From assembly GCA_002421865.1 (NCBI GenBank), contig DISE01000119.1, forward strand, positions 1 through 64,000: a DNA stretch of 64,000 bases. The letters run 5' to 3'. The notes under the pieces were generated by a model. The model had not been told where the DNA came from. It was given only the letters and a program-made list of their open reading frames with translations, and did not search any database. Shown here piece after piece: positions 1 to 9,102 of this stretch (the first letter of the stretch is position 1; every line of letters starts with the position of its first letter). The translations under genes and the position numbers were made by a program. Source of the DNA: Castellaniella sp. UBA6218 (GTDB lineage Bacteria > Pseudomonadota > Gammaproteobacteria > Burkholderiales > Burkholderiaceae_B).

Positions 1-909
1 CTTGAAGGCTTCGGTGACCTTTTCCGCCGTGGCGCCACCGCCAACGTCAAGGAAGTTGGCCGGCTCGCCGCCGAACAGCTTGATGGTGTCCATCGTGGCC
101 ATGGCCAGGCCGGCGCCGTTGACCAGGCAGCCGATGTTGCCGTCGAGCTGGATGTAGGCCAGATCGAACTTGCTGGCTTCGATCTCGGCGGGATCTTCCT
201 CGTCCAGGTCGCGGTAGGCGACGATCTCGGGATGGCGGAACAGCGCATTGGAATCGAAGTTGAACTTCGCGTCCAGGGCGACGATGTTGCCCTTGCCATC
301 CCGGTTCAGGGGGTTGATCTCGACCAGCGAGGCATCGGTTTCCATGTAGCACGTGTAGAGCTTCTGGCACACGTCGATGAACTGGTCCACGGAATCGGCC
401 GGCATGGCGACGCCCTGGGCCAGCTTTTCGCCATCCGCCCGGGTGAAGCCTTGCAAGGGGTCGATCAGCACGGTGACGATCTTTTCAGGAGAGGAGTGGG
501 CGACTTCCTCGATGTCCATACCGCCTTCGCTGGAAGCGATGAAAGCCACTTTCTGGGTGGCGCGGTCGGTCACGACAGACAGGTAGTACTCCTTCTGGAT
601 GTCGGCGCCTTCTTCGATGTACAGGCGGCGCACTTTCTGGCCCCCGGGGCCGGTCTGGTGCGTGACCAGCTGCATGCCGAGAATCTGGCCTGCCAGGGCG
701 CGCACGTCGTCGAGCGTCTTGGCGACCTTCACGCCGCCACCCTTGCCGCGCCCGCCGGCGTGGATCTGCGCCTTGACGACCCAGACAGGTCCCCCCAGCT
801 TCTCGGCTGCCGCCACGGCCTCTTCGACCGAGAACGCGGGAATGCCGCGCGGGACAGTCACGCCAAACTTCTTCAGCAATTCCTTGCCTTGATATTCGTG
901 AATTTTCAT
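1..909 (-). CDS. sucC: Succinyl-CoA synthetase (ADP-forming) beta subunit, C-terminus cut by window edge
   Basis: Beta subunit of succinate-CoA ligase, the TCA-cycle enzyme that couples succinyl-CoA cleavage to nucleotide triphosphate formation with the alpha subunit SucD. The protein begins [17 protein letters not shown], the classic SucC start, and carries an ATP-grasp domain with the [10 protein letters not shown] loop near residue 50 and a VEINPL metal/nucleotide segment near residue 213. 303 codons are visible of about 386-390 usual, so roughly 85 residues lie beyond the left edge, where sucD would be expected. It is preceded on the same strand by a DUF2889 gene 55 nt away, with a terminator-like hairpin between. 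Identification is secure. Confidence 0.97.
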   Translation of the reverse strand, partial: MKIHEYQGKELLKKFGVTVPRGIPAFSVEEAVAAAEKLGGPVWVVKAQIHAGGRGKGGGVKVAKTLDDVRALAGQILGMQLVTHQTGPGGQKVRRLYIEEGADIQKEYYLSVVTDRATQKVAFIASSEGGMDIEEVAHSSPEKIVTVLIDPLQGFTRADGEKLAQGVAMPADSVDQFIDVCQKLYTCYMETDASLVEINPLNRDGKGNIVALDAKFNFDSNALFRHPEIVAYRDLDEEDPAEIEASKFDLAYIQLDGNIGCLVNGAGLAMATMDTIKLFGGEPANFLDVGGGATAEKVTEAFK

Positions 910-928
910 GAGTTACCTGTCAGTAGGG

Positions 929-963
929 AAAAAAGAAAGTCGCCGGCCCGCCGCTTCGGCGGG
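929..963 (-). terminator. Terminator-like hairpin between the DUF2889 gene and sucC
   Basis: On the minus strand a perfect 7-bp stem (CCCGCCG/CGGCGGG, positions 947-963, 3-nt loop) directly follows the DUF2889 stop codon. A U-rich tract (CTTTCTTTTTT in DNA) begins some 8 nt after the stem. The gap between stem and U-tract makes it a weak terminator; it could attenuate read-through into sucC. Confidence 0.4.
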
Positions 964-964
964 T

Positions 965-1528
965 CTAGGGCTCATCGGAATGCGCCTCGGTGGGGACGTA
1001 CCAGGGGGAATAATGCATCCGCACCACCGGGCCATCCACCCGCAGGGCATGACAGCCATCCAGCTGGAATGGCCGCTCGCCAGTGTCGGACTGGCTATGG
1101 CGGCCGGCCATGGTCTGGATCGCGGCGGTGGGCAGCACGTTGGTCAGTTCCGTGACATGAGTGCAGCCGGCCGTGCGGCCGAAGCGCTCGCGCACGTGCT
1201 TGCGGAACTGGTTGAGCAGATTCAGGCCGACCAGGTCGCCATATTCCGGCGCGATGGCGCTGCAGAATTCGCCATAGGGGGCGGCCTCGTAGACAGCCTC
1301 GGAGGCCGTGATGGTGAAACGGTCGTCGATGGTGACGCGCAGACGCATGTGATGCACCGGCGCGCCCGCGGGATGTACACCGCCCCCGCGGATCGGGAAA
1401 TCATAGGCCTTGGTGTCGACGAGTTCGGCTTCCAGATCCCATTGCCCGTCATCCCGGGCATAGGATTCTACGCGGATGGAGCGTGTGTGGACGGGACGGC
1501 GCGGGCACGCCGGATCGGACAAGGGCAT
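965..1528 (-). CDS. DUF2889 domain-containing protein
   Basis: A 187-residue protein of the uncharacterised DUF2889 family, recognised from the N-terminal strand pattern (VHTRSIRVESYARDDGQWDLEAEL split by short turns), the central VHHMRLRVTIDD stretch and the conserved GCTHVTEL segment with a Cys and His. No signal peptide or membrane span is seen, so it is probably cytoplasmic. Its function is unknown. It sits immediately upstream of sucC on the same strand. The ATG at 1528 is used because the family starts close to the HTRSI motif; no good Shine-Dalgarno is visible before it. Confidence 0.85.
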   Translation of the reverse strand: MPLSDPACPRRPVHTRSIRVESYARDDGQWDLEAELVDTKAYDFPIRGGGVHPAGAPVHHMRLRVTIDDRFTITASEAVYEAAPYGEFCSAIAPEYGDLVGLNLLNQFRKHVRERFGRTAGCTHVTELTNVLPTAAIQTMAGRHSQSDTGERPFQLDGCHALRVDGPVVRMHYSPWYVPTEAHSDEP

Positions 1529-1569
1529 GGGGGGAGGACGGAAAGGCCGGAAATTCGTAAAACCTTTCG

Positions 1570-1600
1570 ATTATATACCGTGCATAAGCCCCCGATTATA
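1570..1600 (-). promoter_or_regulatory. Tandem TATAAT-like promoter elements upstream of DUF2889-sucC
   Basis: Read on the minus strand, two exact TATAAT hexamers lie 25 bp apart (complement of 1595-1600 and 1570-1575), each inside a directly repeated CGATTATAT (plus-strand 1569-1577 and 1594-1602). The nearer one is about 40 nt from the DUF2889 start. No convincing -35 TTGACA is present for either. They are the only AT-rich elements in the 140-bp gap between metE and the DUF2889 gene, so they are the best promoter candidates for the sucC transcript. Confidence 0.4.
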
Positions 1601-1670
1601 TCGAAGGCCCATGCCCCGCCCGGCCCCGGACGGGATACGGCGGCCCCGTGGCGTTCGCCCGCGAGTCCTG

Positions 1671-3968
1671 TCAGGCCGCCTCACGCAACGTCCGGGCCGC
1701 CCTGACCATGGCCTGCAACGCCTCGCGCGTCTCAGGCCAGCCACGTGTCTTGAGGCCGCAGTCGGGATTCACCCAGAGCCGTTCGGCGGGCAACCGGCGG
1801 GCGGCGCGGCGCACCAGATCCACCATCCAGTCCTCGCGTGGAACATTGGGCGAATGAATGTCGTAGACCCCCGGCCCGATGTCGTTCGGATAGGCGAAAT
1901 CCTCGAACGCCCCCAGCAGCTCCATGTTCGAGCGCGAGGTCTCGATCGTGATCACGTCGGCATCCATCGCCGCGATCGAATCGAGGATATCGTTGAATTC
2001 CGAATAGCACATGTGCGTATGGATCTGCGTGTCGTCGCGCACACCGCCCGTGGACAGCCTGAAGCTGTCCACCGCCCAGTCCAGATAGGCGGCCCAGTCA
2101 TCGCGCCGCAGCGGCAGGCCCTCGCGGATGGCCGGTTCGTCGATCTGGATCACAGTGACGCCGGCCCGCTCCAGGTCCTGCACCTCGTCGCGCAGAGCCA
2201 GGGCGATCTGGCGGCAGGTCCGTTCGCGTGGCTGGTCGTCACGCACGAAGGACCATTGCAGGATCGTCACCGGGCCGGTGAGCATGCCCTTGACGGGCTT
2301 GTCCGTCAGGGACTGCGCATAGGCCGACCAGGCCACGGTCATGGGCGCCAGGCGCGCCACGTCGCCGTAGATCAGGGGCGGTTTGACGCAGCGCGAACCG
2401 TAGCTCTGCACCCAGCCGTACGAGGTGAAGGCGAAGCCGGCCAGGAGCTCGCCGAAGTATTCCACCATGTCATTGCGCTCGGGTTCGCCATGCACCAGCA
2501 CATCCAGGCCGATTTCCTCCTGGAAACGCACGACGCGCTCGATTTCCTCGCGGATCGCTTTTTCATAGGCGGCGTCCCCCAGCGCGCCCGCGCGCCAGTC
2601 GCGACGCAGCGCGCGGATTTCCGGCGTCTGAGGGAAGGAGCCGATGGTCGTCGTGGGATAGCGCGGCAGACCCAGGCGCCGCTGCTGGGCGGCGATGCGC
2701 CGGGGAAACGGTGCGCGGTCGCGTCGCACCGAGCCCGAATGCGCCAGACGCTCGGCCACGTCCCTGCGATGGATGCGGCTGGATGTGGTGCGATCCCGCA
2801 CGGCCTGGCGGGCGGCCGCCAGCGCCTGTCGATCCTCGGCGTCGGCATCGTCGTCCACGAGGGCGCGCAACAGGCGCAGTTCATCGAGCTTCTGCACGGC
2901 GAAGGACAGCCAGCTCCGCAACTCCTTGTCCAATCCGGTTTCCAGCCCCAGGTCGATAGGAACGTGCAGCAGCGAGCACGAAGGCGCCAGCCACAGGCGA
3001 TCGCCCAGAAGGCCGGCCGCCGCGCGGACCTGTTCATGGATTCGGTCCAGATCGGCGCGCCAGACGTTACGGCCGTCGATCACGCCCAGGGACAGCGCCT
3101 GGTCGTCGCGCAGCATGGCCAGCACGGCCTTCAACTGACCCGGCGCACGCACCAGATCCACGTGCAGCCCCTGCGCCGGCAGGGTGCGGATCACGTCCAG
3201 GTTGTGTTCGACACCACCGAAATAGGTCGCCAGCAGCACTTTCGGCCCCTGCGCCGTCAGGCGGGCGTAGACACCGCCCAGCGCCTCGCGCCAGGTCTGC
3301 GGCAGGTCCAGTACCAGGATGGGCTCGTCAATCTGCACCCATTCCACCCCCTGGGCGGCCAGGCGTCGCAATACCTGCTCATAGACCGTCAGCAGGCCGG
3401 GCAGCAGGTCCAGCTTGGCGGCGTCGCCCGCCCCGCCCGCGTAGGCGTCCCCCTTGCCCAGCCACAGCCAGGTCAGCGGGCCCGGGATCACCGGACGAAC
3501 GCGATGACCCAGCGCCTGGGCCTCGGCCACCTGCTCGAAAAGCGATTCGCGCGCGATGCGGTAGGTCTGACCGGGGTGGAGCTCCGGCGTGATGGAGTGA
3601 TAATTGGTGTCGAACCATTTGGTCATTTCGCAAGCCGCCGCCGGCGTACCCGAGGGCGCGCGGCCGCGCGCCATGCGAAATAGCGTATCCAGCCCGACCG
3701 GCGCGTCGTCCGGCTGGCCGAAGCGCGCCGGCACGGCGCCCAGCAGCGTGGTCCACTCCAGGATGTGGTCGTACCAGGCGAAATCACCGACCGGCACCCA
3801 TTGCGCGCCAGCCGCGCTCTGGATCGCCCAATGACGGGCCCGCAGTTCGCGGCCCGTGGCCAACAGGCTGTCCAGGTCGGACTTGCCTGCCCAGTAGGCT
3901 TCCTGGGCACGCTTCAACTCTCTTGCGGCACCGATCCGGGGAAACCCCAGATTATGAATGATCGTCAT
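1671..3968 (-). CDS. metE: Cobalamin-independent methionine synthase
   Basis: 5-methyltetrahydropteroyltriglutamate-homocysteine S-methyltransferase, last step of methionine synthesis without B12. The protein is 765 residues from the ATG at 3968 ([19 protein letters not shown]), matching the family start; an in-frame codon 18 nt upstream is less likely. The N-terminal half carries the folate-binding repeat. The C-terminal catalytic barrel shows the [11 protein letters not shown] entry motif and the zinc ligands: HTHMC (His and Cys, around residue 650), a Glu in IETSRS, and the Cys in NPDCGLKTR (around 735). Divergently transcribed from metR, the usual arrangement for MetR-activated metE, with a MetR-type box between them. 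No cobalamin riboswitch fits in the 100-bp leader. Confidence 0.97.
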   Translation of the reverse strand: MTIIHNLGFPRIGAARELKRAQEAYWAGKSDLDSLLATGRELRARHWAIQSAAGAQWVPVGDFAWYDHILEWTTLLGAVPARFGQPDDAPVGLDTLFRMARGRAPSGTPAAACEMTKWFDTNYHSITPELHPGQTYRIARESLFEQVAEAQALGHRVRPVIPGPLTWLWLGKGDAYAGGAGDAAKLDLLPGLLTVYEQVLRRLAAQGVEWVQIDEPILVLDLPQTWREALGGVYARLTAQGPKVLLATYFGGVEHNLDVIRTLPAQGLHVDLVRAPGQLKAVLAMLRDDQALSLGVIDGRNVWRADLDRIHEQVRAAAGLLGDRLWLAPSCSLLHVPIDLGLETGLDKELRSWLSFAVQKLDELRLLRALVDDDADAEDRQALAAARQAVRDRTTSSRIHRRDVAERLAHSGSVRRDRAPFPRRIAAQQRRLGLPRYPTTTIGSFPQTPEIRALRRDWRAGALGDAAYEKAIREEIERVVRFQEEIGLDVLVHGEPERNDMVEYFGELLAGFAFTSYGWVQSYGSRCVKPPLIYGDVARLAPMTVAWSAYAQSLTDKPVKGMLTGPVTILQWSFVRDDQPRERTCRQIALALRDEVQDLERAGVTVIQIDEPAIREGLPLRRDDWAAYLDWAVDSFRLSTGGVRDDTQIHTHMCYSEFNDILDSIAAMDADVITIETSRSNMELLGAFEDFAYPNDIGPGVYDIHSPNVPREDWMVDLVRRAARRLPAERLWVNPDCGLKTRGWPETREALQAMVRAARTLREAA

Positions 3969-3999
3969 GATTAATCCTGATAGCATTAAAATTATTCAA

Positions 4000-4012
4000 T
4001 GAACGATATTCT
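4000..4012. promoter_or_regulatory. MetR-type binding site in the metE-metR intergenic region
   Basis: TGAACGATATTCT matches the MetR consensus TGAA-N5-TTCA at seven of eight specified bases. It lies 31 nt upstream of metE and 58 nt upstream of metR, with an overlapping TTCA-A-TGAA inverted motif at 3996-4003. The position suits activation of metE and autorepression of metR, as known for MetR in enterobacteria. Not tested. Confidence 0.55.
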
Positions 4013-4070
4013 GCATGGGAAAGCAGAAAATAAAAAATCAAATCCCGCACGAATAATATGAGAGAAATTC

Positions 4071-4985
4071 ATGATTGAGCTGCGTCACTTGGAGACCTTG
4101 CTTGCTATCCGCGATGGCGGCAGCCTGCAAGAAGCCGCCGAGCGTCTGCACTTGACCCAGTCAGCCTTGTCGCACCAGCTGCGCGACCTGGAAGTCAGGC
4201 TCAAGGTGCAGCTGCTGAACCGGCGCACCCGCCCCGCCCGCCTGACGACGGCGGGTCTGCGACTGGTGGCGCTGGCCGAGGACGTGCTGCCGCGCGTACG
4301 CGCGGCGGAACAGGAATTGCGCCGCCTGGCCGCCGGCCGCGCCGGACGTCTCCACGTCGCCATCGACTGCCACTCGTGCTTCCAGTGGCTTATGCCGACG
4401 CTGGACGCGTTCCGAAAAGACTGGCAGGAAGTCTCCCTGGATCTGACAGCGGCTTTTTCCTTCGCTCCCCTGCCCGCTTTGGCGCGCGGCGACCTCGACG
4501 TGGTGATCACTTCCGATCCTGAACCGCTGGAGTCGGTGATCTATACACCGCTATTCGCCTACGAGCTGGTGCTGGCGGTCTCCAGCCGGGGACCGCTGGG
4601 CGCGGTTGACCGGATCCGTCCGGAGGATCTCGCCGACCAGGTTCTGATCACCTACCCGGTCGATCGAGCGCGGCTGGACGTCTACACGGCTTTTCTCGAT
4701 CCGGCGGGCGTCGAACCGGCCGCCGTGCGCACGGCGGAACTGACCCCGATGATCGTGCAGCTGGTCGCCAGCGGCCGAGGCGTGGCAGCGTTGCCCAGCT
4801 GGGCGCTGGACGAATACAGGGATCTGCCGGGATTGAGCATCCGCCGTCTGGGCACGGGCATCTGGCGCACACTGAGAGCCGGCGTCCGCGCCGAGGACAT
4901 GGAAACCGCCTATATCCAGGCATTCCTGGAACAGGCGCGGCGCACGTGTTTCGAGACCCTGCCGGGCATCCGCGCGCCAGACTGA
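4071..4985 (+). CDS. metR: LysR-family transcriptional regulator MetR
   Basis: 304-residue LysR-type regulator with an N-terminal winged helix-turn-helix (IELRHLETLLAIRDGGSLQE, then LTQSALSHQLRDLE with the typical SALS recognition-helix sequence) and a C-terminal periplasmic-binding-like effector domain. MetR senses homocysteine and activates metE and other methionine genes. The HLETLLAI opening and the divergent position next to metE support MetR over other LysR types. It is convergent with recX downstream. Confidence 0.93.
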   Translation: MIELRHLETLLAIRDGGSLQEAAERLHLTQSALSHQLRDLEVRLKVQLLNRRTRPARLTTAGLRLVALAEDVLPRVRAAEQELRRLAAGRAGRLHVAIDCHSCFQWLMPTLDAFRKDWQEVSLDLTAAFSFAPLPALARGDLDVVITSDPEPLESVIYTPLFAYELVLAVSSRGPLGAVDRIRPEDLADQVLITYPVDRARLDVYTAFLDPAGVEPAAVRTAELTPMIVQLVASGRGVAALPSWALDEYRDLPGLSIRRLGTGIWRTLRAGVRAEDMETAYIQAFLEQARRTCFETLPGIRAPD

Positions 4986-5064
4986 CGCACCGGGCGGACA
5001 TCGCCAGGCCGTGCAGGCCCGAATCGACCGGGTGGCCCGATCCGGCCCCACCAGGCCGGTGAGC

Positions 5065-5616
5065 TCAATCGAGGCCGTCCACCGACGGAGCGTCCGGATC
5101 GAAGCCGTCCCGGCCGCTCAGCAGACGCCGGATGCAGTCGGCGGCAAATCCCCGCCCCGCCATGAAGCGGTATTGCCGCGCATATTCCCGGGAATCGGCG
5201 GGCGGCTGGCCGAATTTGCGCGCCCAGACGGCGCGAGCGCGTTCGTCTTCGGTCGAGCGCAGGGAATCTCGCAGACCGGCGAGCTGATCGTCGGCCAGCC
5301 CCTGCTGGCGCAAGGCGCCCAGGATGCGTTGCGTACCCTGGCGGGCGGCGGCGCGATGGGCGTAGGCCTGGGCGTAGCGCTGGTCGGACTGCCAATGTTC
5401 GCGCGCCAGGTCGTCGAGCACGGCTTCGATGGCGGCGGGATCTTCGCACCAGGCGGACAGCTTGCGGCGCAGTTCCTGACGGGAATGTTCGCGCCGGGAG
5501 AGATAGGCCACGGCCCGGGCCTTCAGGCTGGGGCCGCCACCAGAACCGCGCCCGGACGGATCATCGCCGCCGGACACGGTGCTGAAGCCGCCGTCGGCGT
5601 CGGCCCTATTCCCCAT
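5065..5616 (-). CDS. recX: RecA regulator RecX
   Basis: Small helical protein that binds RecA filaments and modulates recombinase and co-protease activity. Typical RecX sequence: [23 protein letters not shown] repeat start, the [22 protein letters not shown] segment, and repeated three-helix units. The start is placed at the ATG at 5616 ([10 protein letters not shown]), which overlaps the 3' end of recA by 11 nt; an in-frame start at 5643 would add nine Pro-rich residues encoded inside recA. The overlap implies co-transcription and probable translational coupling with recA, so it should be SOS-induced too. 183 residues. Confidence 0.93.
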   Translation of the reverse strand: MGNRADADGGFSTVSGGDDPSGRGSGGGPSLKARAVAYLSRREHSRQELRRKLSAWCEDPAAIEAVLDDLAREHWQSDQRYAQAYAHRAAARQGTQRILGALRQQGLADDQLAGLRDSLRSTEDERARAVWARKFGQPPADSREYARQYRFMAGRGFAADCIRRLLSGRDGFDPDAPSVDGLD

Positions 5617-6658
5617 TGGCGGCGGAGGCCGCGGGCACGGCACGCGGCACGATACCCAGGTGCTCGCGCACGCGATTCTCGATCTCGAAGGCCATGTCCG
5701 CGTGTTCCTTGAGGTAGTCGCGGACGTTGTCCTTGCCCTGGCCGATCCGTTCGCCGTTGTAGCTGTACCAGGCGCCGGACTTGTCGATCAGGCCGGCCTG
5801 GACCCCCAGGTCGATGATCTCGCCTTCGCGGGAGATGCCGGCGCCGTACATGATGTCGAATTCGACCTGTTTGAACGGCGGCGCAACCTTGTTCTTGACG
5901 ACCTTGACGCGGGTCTCATTGCCGACGACTTCGTCGCCCTTCTTGATCGAGCCGATGCGGCGGATGTCCAGACGCACGGAAGAATAGAATTTCAGCGCGT
6001 TGCCGCCCGTGGTGGTCTCGGGGTTGCCGAACATGACGCCGATTTTCATGCGGATCTGGTTGATGAAGATCACCATGCAATTGGCGCGCTTGATCGTGGC
6101 GGTGAGCTTGCGCAGCGCCTGGCTCATGAGGCGGGCCTGCAGGCCGGGCAGCGAATCGCCCATGTCGCCTTCAATTTCGGCCTTGGGCACCAGCGCGGCG
6201 ACCGAGTCGATCACGATCAGGTCGACCGAGCCCGAGCGCACCAGGGCATCGGTGATTTCCAGGGCCTGCTCGCCGGTGTCGGGCTGAGAGATCAGCAGGT
6301 CTTCCAGGCTGACGCCCAGGCGCGCGGCGTACTGGACGTCCAGGGCGTGCTCGGCGTCGACGAAGGCGCAGGTGCCGCCGATCTTCTGCATTTCGGCGAT
6401 GACCTGCAGGGTGAGCGTGGTCTTGCCGGAGGATTCCGGACCGTAGACCTCGACCACCCGGCCGCGCGGCAGGCCCCCGACGCCCAGGGCGATGTCCAGC
6501 CCCAGGGAACCGGTGGACACGACCTGAATGTCGTGTTCGACCTGGTTGTCGCCGTAGCGCATGATGGAGCCCTTGCCGAACTGCTTTTCGATCTGCGACA
6601 GCGCGGCGGCCAGCGCCTTGGCGCGTTCGGGGTTGGCCTTGCCGGAGCGTTCATCCAT
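5606..6658 (-). CDS. recA: Recombinase RecA
   Basis: 350-residue DNA-dependent ATPase that performs strand exchange and triggers LexA autocleavage. Visible hallmarks: Walker A GPESSGKT at residues 73-80, Walker B-like [10 protein letters not shown], the MAW-type allosteric [20 protein letters not shown] region, and loop L1/L2 sequences. The start is the ATG at 6658 ([16 protein letters not shown]); the longer upstream extension is non-coding leader containing the promoter. Preceded by a near-consensus LexA box and followed by an overlapping recX. Confidence 0.99.
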   Translation of the reverse strand: MDERSGKANPERAKALAAALSQIEKQFGKGSIMRYGDNQVEHDIQVVSTGSLGLDIALGVGGLPRGRVVEVYGPESSGKTTLTLQVIAEMQKIGGTCAFVDAEHALDVQYAARLGVSLEDLLISQPDTGEQALEITDALVRSGSVDLIVIDSVAALVPKAEIEGDMGDSLPGLQARLMSQALRKLTATIKRANCMVIFINQIRMKIGVMFGNPETTTGGNALKFYSSVRLDIRRIGSIKKGDEVVGNETRVKVVKNKVAPPFKQVEFDIMYGAGISREGEIIDLGVQAGLIDKSGAWYSYNGERIGQGKDNVRDYLKEHADMAFEIENRVREHLGIVPRAVPAASAANGE

Positions 6659-6753
6659 GAGGGAATTCCTATCGTGAGAGACAAACCGCCGGGACCATGG
6701 CCGGAGTGCGGCCATGTCCGCGAGCGGCGGGGTTCGGGAAATTATGGCATTAA

Positions 6754-6784
6754 ATTATACTGTATGGAAATACAGATGTGCCAA
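6754..6784 (-). promoter_or_regulatory. recA promoter with LexA (SOS) box
   Basis: The perfect palindromic ends CTGT-N8-ACAG (CTGTATGGAAATACAG, 6760-6775) match the LexA consensus used in beta- and gammaproteobacteria. On the minus strand an exact TATAAT -10 (6759-6754) abuts the box, and TTGGCA (6784-6779) is a plausible -35 with a 19-bp spacer, so LexA would sit within the promoter spacer. The -10 lies about 96 nt upstream of the recA start. Confidence 0.85.
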
Positions 6785-6939
6785 TCGAGTCCTGATTGGA
6801 ACGATCGGCCCGTCCGCTGCGGACGGACCGGCCCACCGCCACGCCCATCGTTTACCCTAAATGACCCGCGGAACCGCGCGTGCCACAATGACGGCAGTCC
6901 GGGCCGCCAGCGCCCACCTCCCTGGATGTCATTCCCGCC

Positions 6940-7641
6940 ATGCGTATCCTGATTGCCGAGGACGACAGCATTCTCGCGGACGGACTGTCCCGATCGCTGC
7001 GCTACGAAGGCTATGCCGTGGACGTCGTCAACGACGGCTCCAGCGCCGACTCCGCCCTGCAGCTGCAGACTTTCGACCTCCTGATCCTGGATCTGGGCCT
7101 GCCGCGCCTGGACGGCCTGTCCGTGCTTCGAAAGCTCCGCCAGCGCGGCACTCCCCTGCCCGTCCTGATCCTGACGGCCGCCGACTCCGTCGAAAAACGC
7201 GTGGAAGGCCTGGACCTGGGGGCTGACGACTATATGTCAAAGCCCTTTGCCCTGAGCGAACTGGAAGCCCGCGTACGCGCCCTGATCCGCCGCCATGGCG
7301 GCGCGCGCGCGTCCGTCCTGCATCATGGCCGCCTCTCCTTCGACCTGAACGGGCGCGTGGCCACCATCGACGAAGCGGCCATCGAACTGTCCGCCCGCGA
7401 GACCAGCCTGCTGGAAATCTTCCTGTCGCGCAGCGGCCGCATGATCAGCAAGCATCAGCTGGTGGACCTGCTTTGCGAATGGGGCGAGGAAGTCACCACC
7501 AACGCCATCGAGGTCTACATCCACCGGCTGCGCAAAAAGATCGAACCGGCCGGCGTCCATATCCTGACCGTGCGCGGCCTGGGATACTGCCTGGAACCCG
7601 ACAGCCGCGCCGTGCCGGCGGATACCGCCGCCGTCGGCTGA
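6940..7641 (+). CDS. OmpR/PhoB-family response regulator (TctD/QseB-like)
   Basis: 233-residue response regulator: receiver domain with acidic pair EDD at residues 7-9, phospho-acceptor Asp51 in LILDLGLP, Thr79 and Lys101 (MSKPF), then a C-terminal winged-helix DNA-binding domain ending in EVYIHRLRKKIE and TVRGLGYCLE. It is separated by 12 nt from the cognate sensor kinase and probably shares a transcript with it and the transporter downstream. Sequence type is closest to TctD, the regulator of tricarboxylate uptake, but a substrate cannot be assigned from sequence alone. Confidence 0.93.
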   Translation: MRILIAEDDSILADGLSRSLRYEGYAVDVVNDGSSADSALQLQTFDLLILDLGLPRLDGLSVLRKLRQRGTPLPVLILTAADSVEKRVEGLDLGADDYMSKPFALSELEARVRALIRRHGGARASVLHHGRLSFDLNGRVATIDEAAIELSARETSLLEIFLSRSGRMISKHQLVDLLCEWGEEVTTNAIEVYIHRLRKKIEPAGVHILTVRGLGYCLEPDSRAVPADTAAVG

Positions 7642-7653
7642 CGGCGCGCCGCC

Positions 7654-9102
7654 ATGTTCGCCGACCCGGTACCGCGCAGGCCCCGCCGGCACGCGACCCT
7701 GCTGGGCCGCATCCTGCTGTGGATGATCGTGCCGCTGTTCGTCCTGTGGTCGATCGGCATCGTCATCACCTACTTCATTTCCCTGAACATCGCCAACTCG
7801 CCCTACGACCGGACGCTGTCGAGCCACCTGCGCCTGCTGCGTCACGAAGTCGAGCAACAGCGACTGGCCGGCGGCGTGACGCTGTCCGAATCCGCCCGCA
7901 CGGTGCTGGCCGGCGGCGCGGACGAATCCGCCACGAGCTGGCAGATCCTGGACGCCAATGGCCACCTGCTGGCGGGCGACCCCGCCATCCCCACCCCGGA
8001 AAACTGGGGTTACGACATCGACCAGATCCGCTTCCGCAACGCGTCCCAGAATCACCAGTCCATCCGCATAGCCTATGTCTGGGGAGGCCGCGACCGGGAC
8101 GGCACCGGCTTTCTGACCGTGGTGGCCGAACCGGCCGAGGCGCGCGCCACGCTTCAGCAGGAGATCCTGACCGGCATGCTCACGCCCCAGCTCATCATCC
8201 TGCCCCTCGCCGCCATGCTGGCCGGTCTGGGCCTGACCCAGGGCCTGGAGCCCTTGAGCCTGCTCCAGGAACACATGCGGCGGCGCAAACCCAGCGACCT
8301 GTCGCCCATCCGCGACGACCTGGCGCCGGCGGAAATCGTGCCGCTGATCGCCTCCATGAACAACGTGCTGCAGCGGCTGTCGGACACCATCGACTCCCAA
8401 CGGCGATTCGTTGCCAACGCCGCCCACCAGTTGAAGACTCCGCTGGCCGGCATCCGCACGCAATGCGAGCTGGCCCTGCGAGAACAGGAGCCCGAACGCA
8501 TCCGCGACAGCCTGCAGCAGTTGATCACCGGATCCCAGCGCGCCACCCGGCTGGTGAACCAGTTGTTGTTGCTGGCGCGGGCGGAATCCATCGACCCCAC
8601 CCAGTCGCGCACCACCGAACTGCTGGACCTGATGCCTCTGGCCGAGGCCTGTACCCTGGAATGGGTGGAGACCGCCCTGCAGCGACGCATCGACCTGGGC
8701 TTCGAATCGTCCGGCGAGCCGCTGCCGATCTTCGGCAATGCGGTGATGATCCGCGAAATGCTCAACAATCTGATCGACAATGCCCTGCTCTACACGCCCA
8801 GGGACGGCCGGGTCACGGTGCGCGCCCTGCCCGAAGGCGACCGGGTCTGCCTCGAGGTTCAGGATTCCGGTCCCGGCATCCCGCCCGAAGAGCAATCCCG
8901 GGTCTTCGATCGTTTCTACCGGATCCTCGGACACGGCGCCGAAGGCAGCGGCCTGGGCCTGGCGATCGTGCGCGAGGTCGCCGAACACCACCACGCCACC
9001 ATCGCCTTCCTGCCGCCCGGCAACCACCATGATCCGGCCAGCGCCGGCACCCGGCTGCGCGTTTCATTTCCACGCGACGACGTGCCCAGGACCCGCACAT
9101 GA
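7654..9102 (+). CDS. Sensor histidine kinase (TctE-like)
   Basis: 482-residue membrane kinase partner of the preceding response regulator. TM1 lies at about residues 17-44 ([20 protein letters not shown]), followed by a periplasmic sensor region of about 130 residues (TctE N-terminal type) and TM2 at about 172-190. The H-box [13 protein letters not shown] carries the phospho-accepting His258. N-box [12 protein letters not shown] and G-boxes DSGPGIP and GSGLGLAIV form the ATPase domain. The TGA stop overlaps the ATG of the transporter (ATGA), so signal transduction and transport are translationally coupled. Confidence 0.93.
   Translation: MFADPVPRRPRRHATLLGRILLWMIVPLFVLWSIGIVITYFISLNIANSPYDRTLSSHLRLLRHEVEQQRLAGGVTLSESARTVLAGGADESATSWQILDANGHLLAGDPAIPTPENWGYDIDQIRFRNASQNHQSIRIAYVWGGRDRDGTGFLTVVAEPAEARATLQQEILTGMLTPQLIILPLAAMLAGLGLTQGLEPLSLLQEHMRRRKPSDLSPIRDDLAPAEIVPLIASMNNVLQRLSDTIDSQRRFVANAAHQLKTPLAGIRTQCELALREQEPERIRDSLQQLITGSQRATRLVNQLLLLARAESIDPTQSRTTELLDLMPLAEACTLEWVETALQRRIDLGFESSGEPLPIFGNAVMIREMLNNLIDNALLYTPRDGRVTVRALPEGDRVCLEVQDSGPGIPPEEQSRVFDRFYRILGHGAEGSGLGLAIVREVAEHHHATIAFLPPGNHHDPASAGTRLRVSFPRDDVPRTRT

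Noticed and set aside
3969..4070. Cobalamin riboswitch ahead of metE
   Set aside because: The gap is only about 100 bp and shows none of the conserved B12-box sequence; the MetR site explains regulation.
6801..6835. Hairpin between recA and the response-regulator gene as a terminator
   Set aside because: The stem has no T-run on either strand and lies upstream of both divergent genes.
7237..9030. 597-codon minus-strand frame opposite the sensor kinase
   Set aside because: The plus strand has complete kinase motifs; the minus frame has none.
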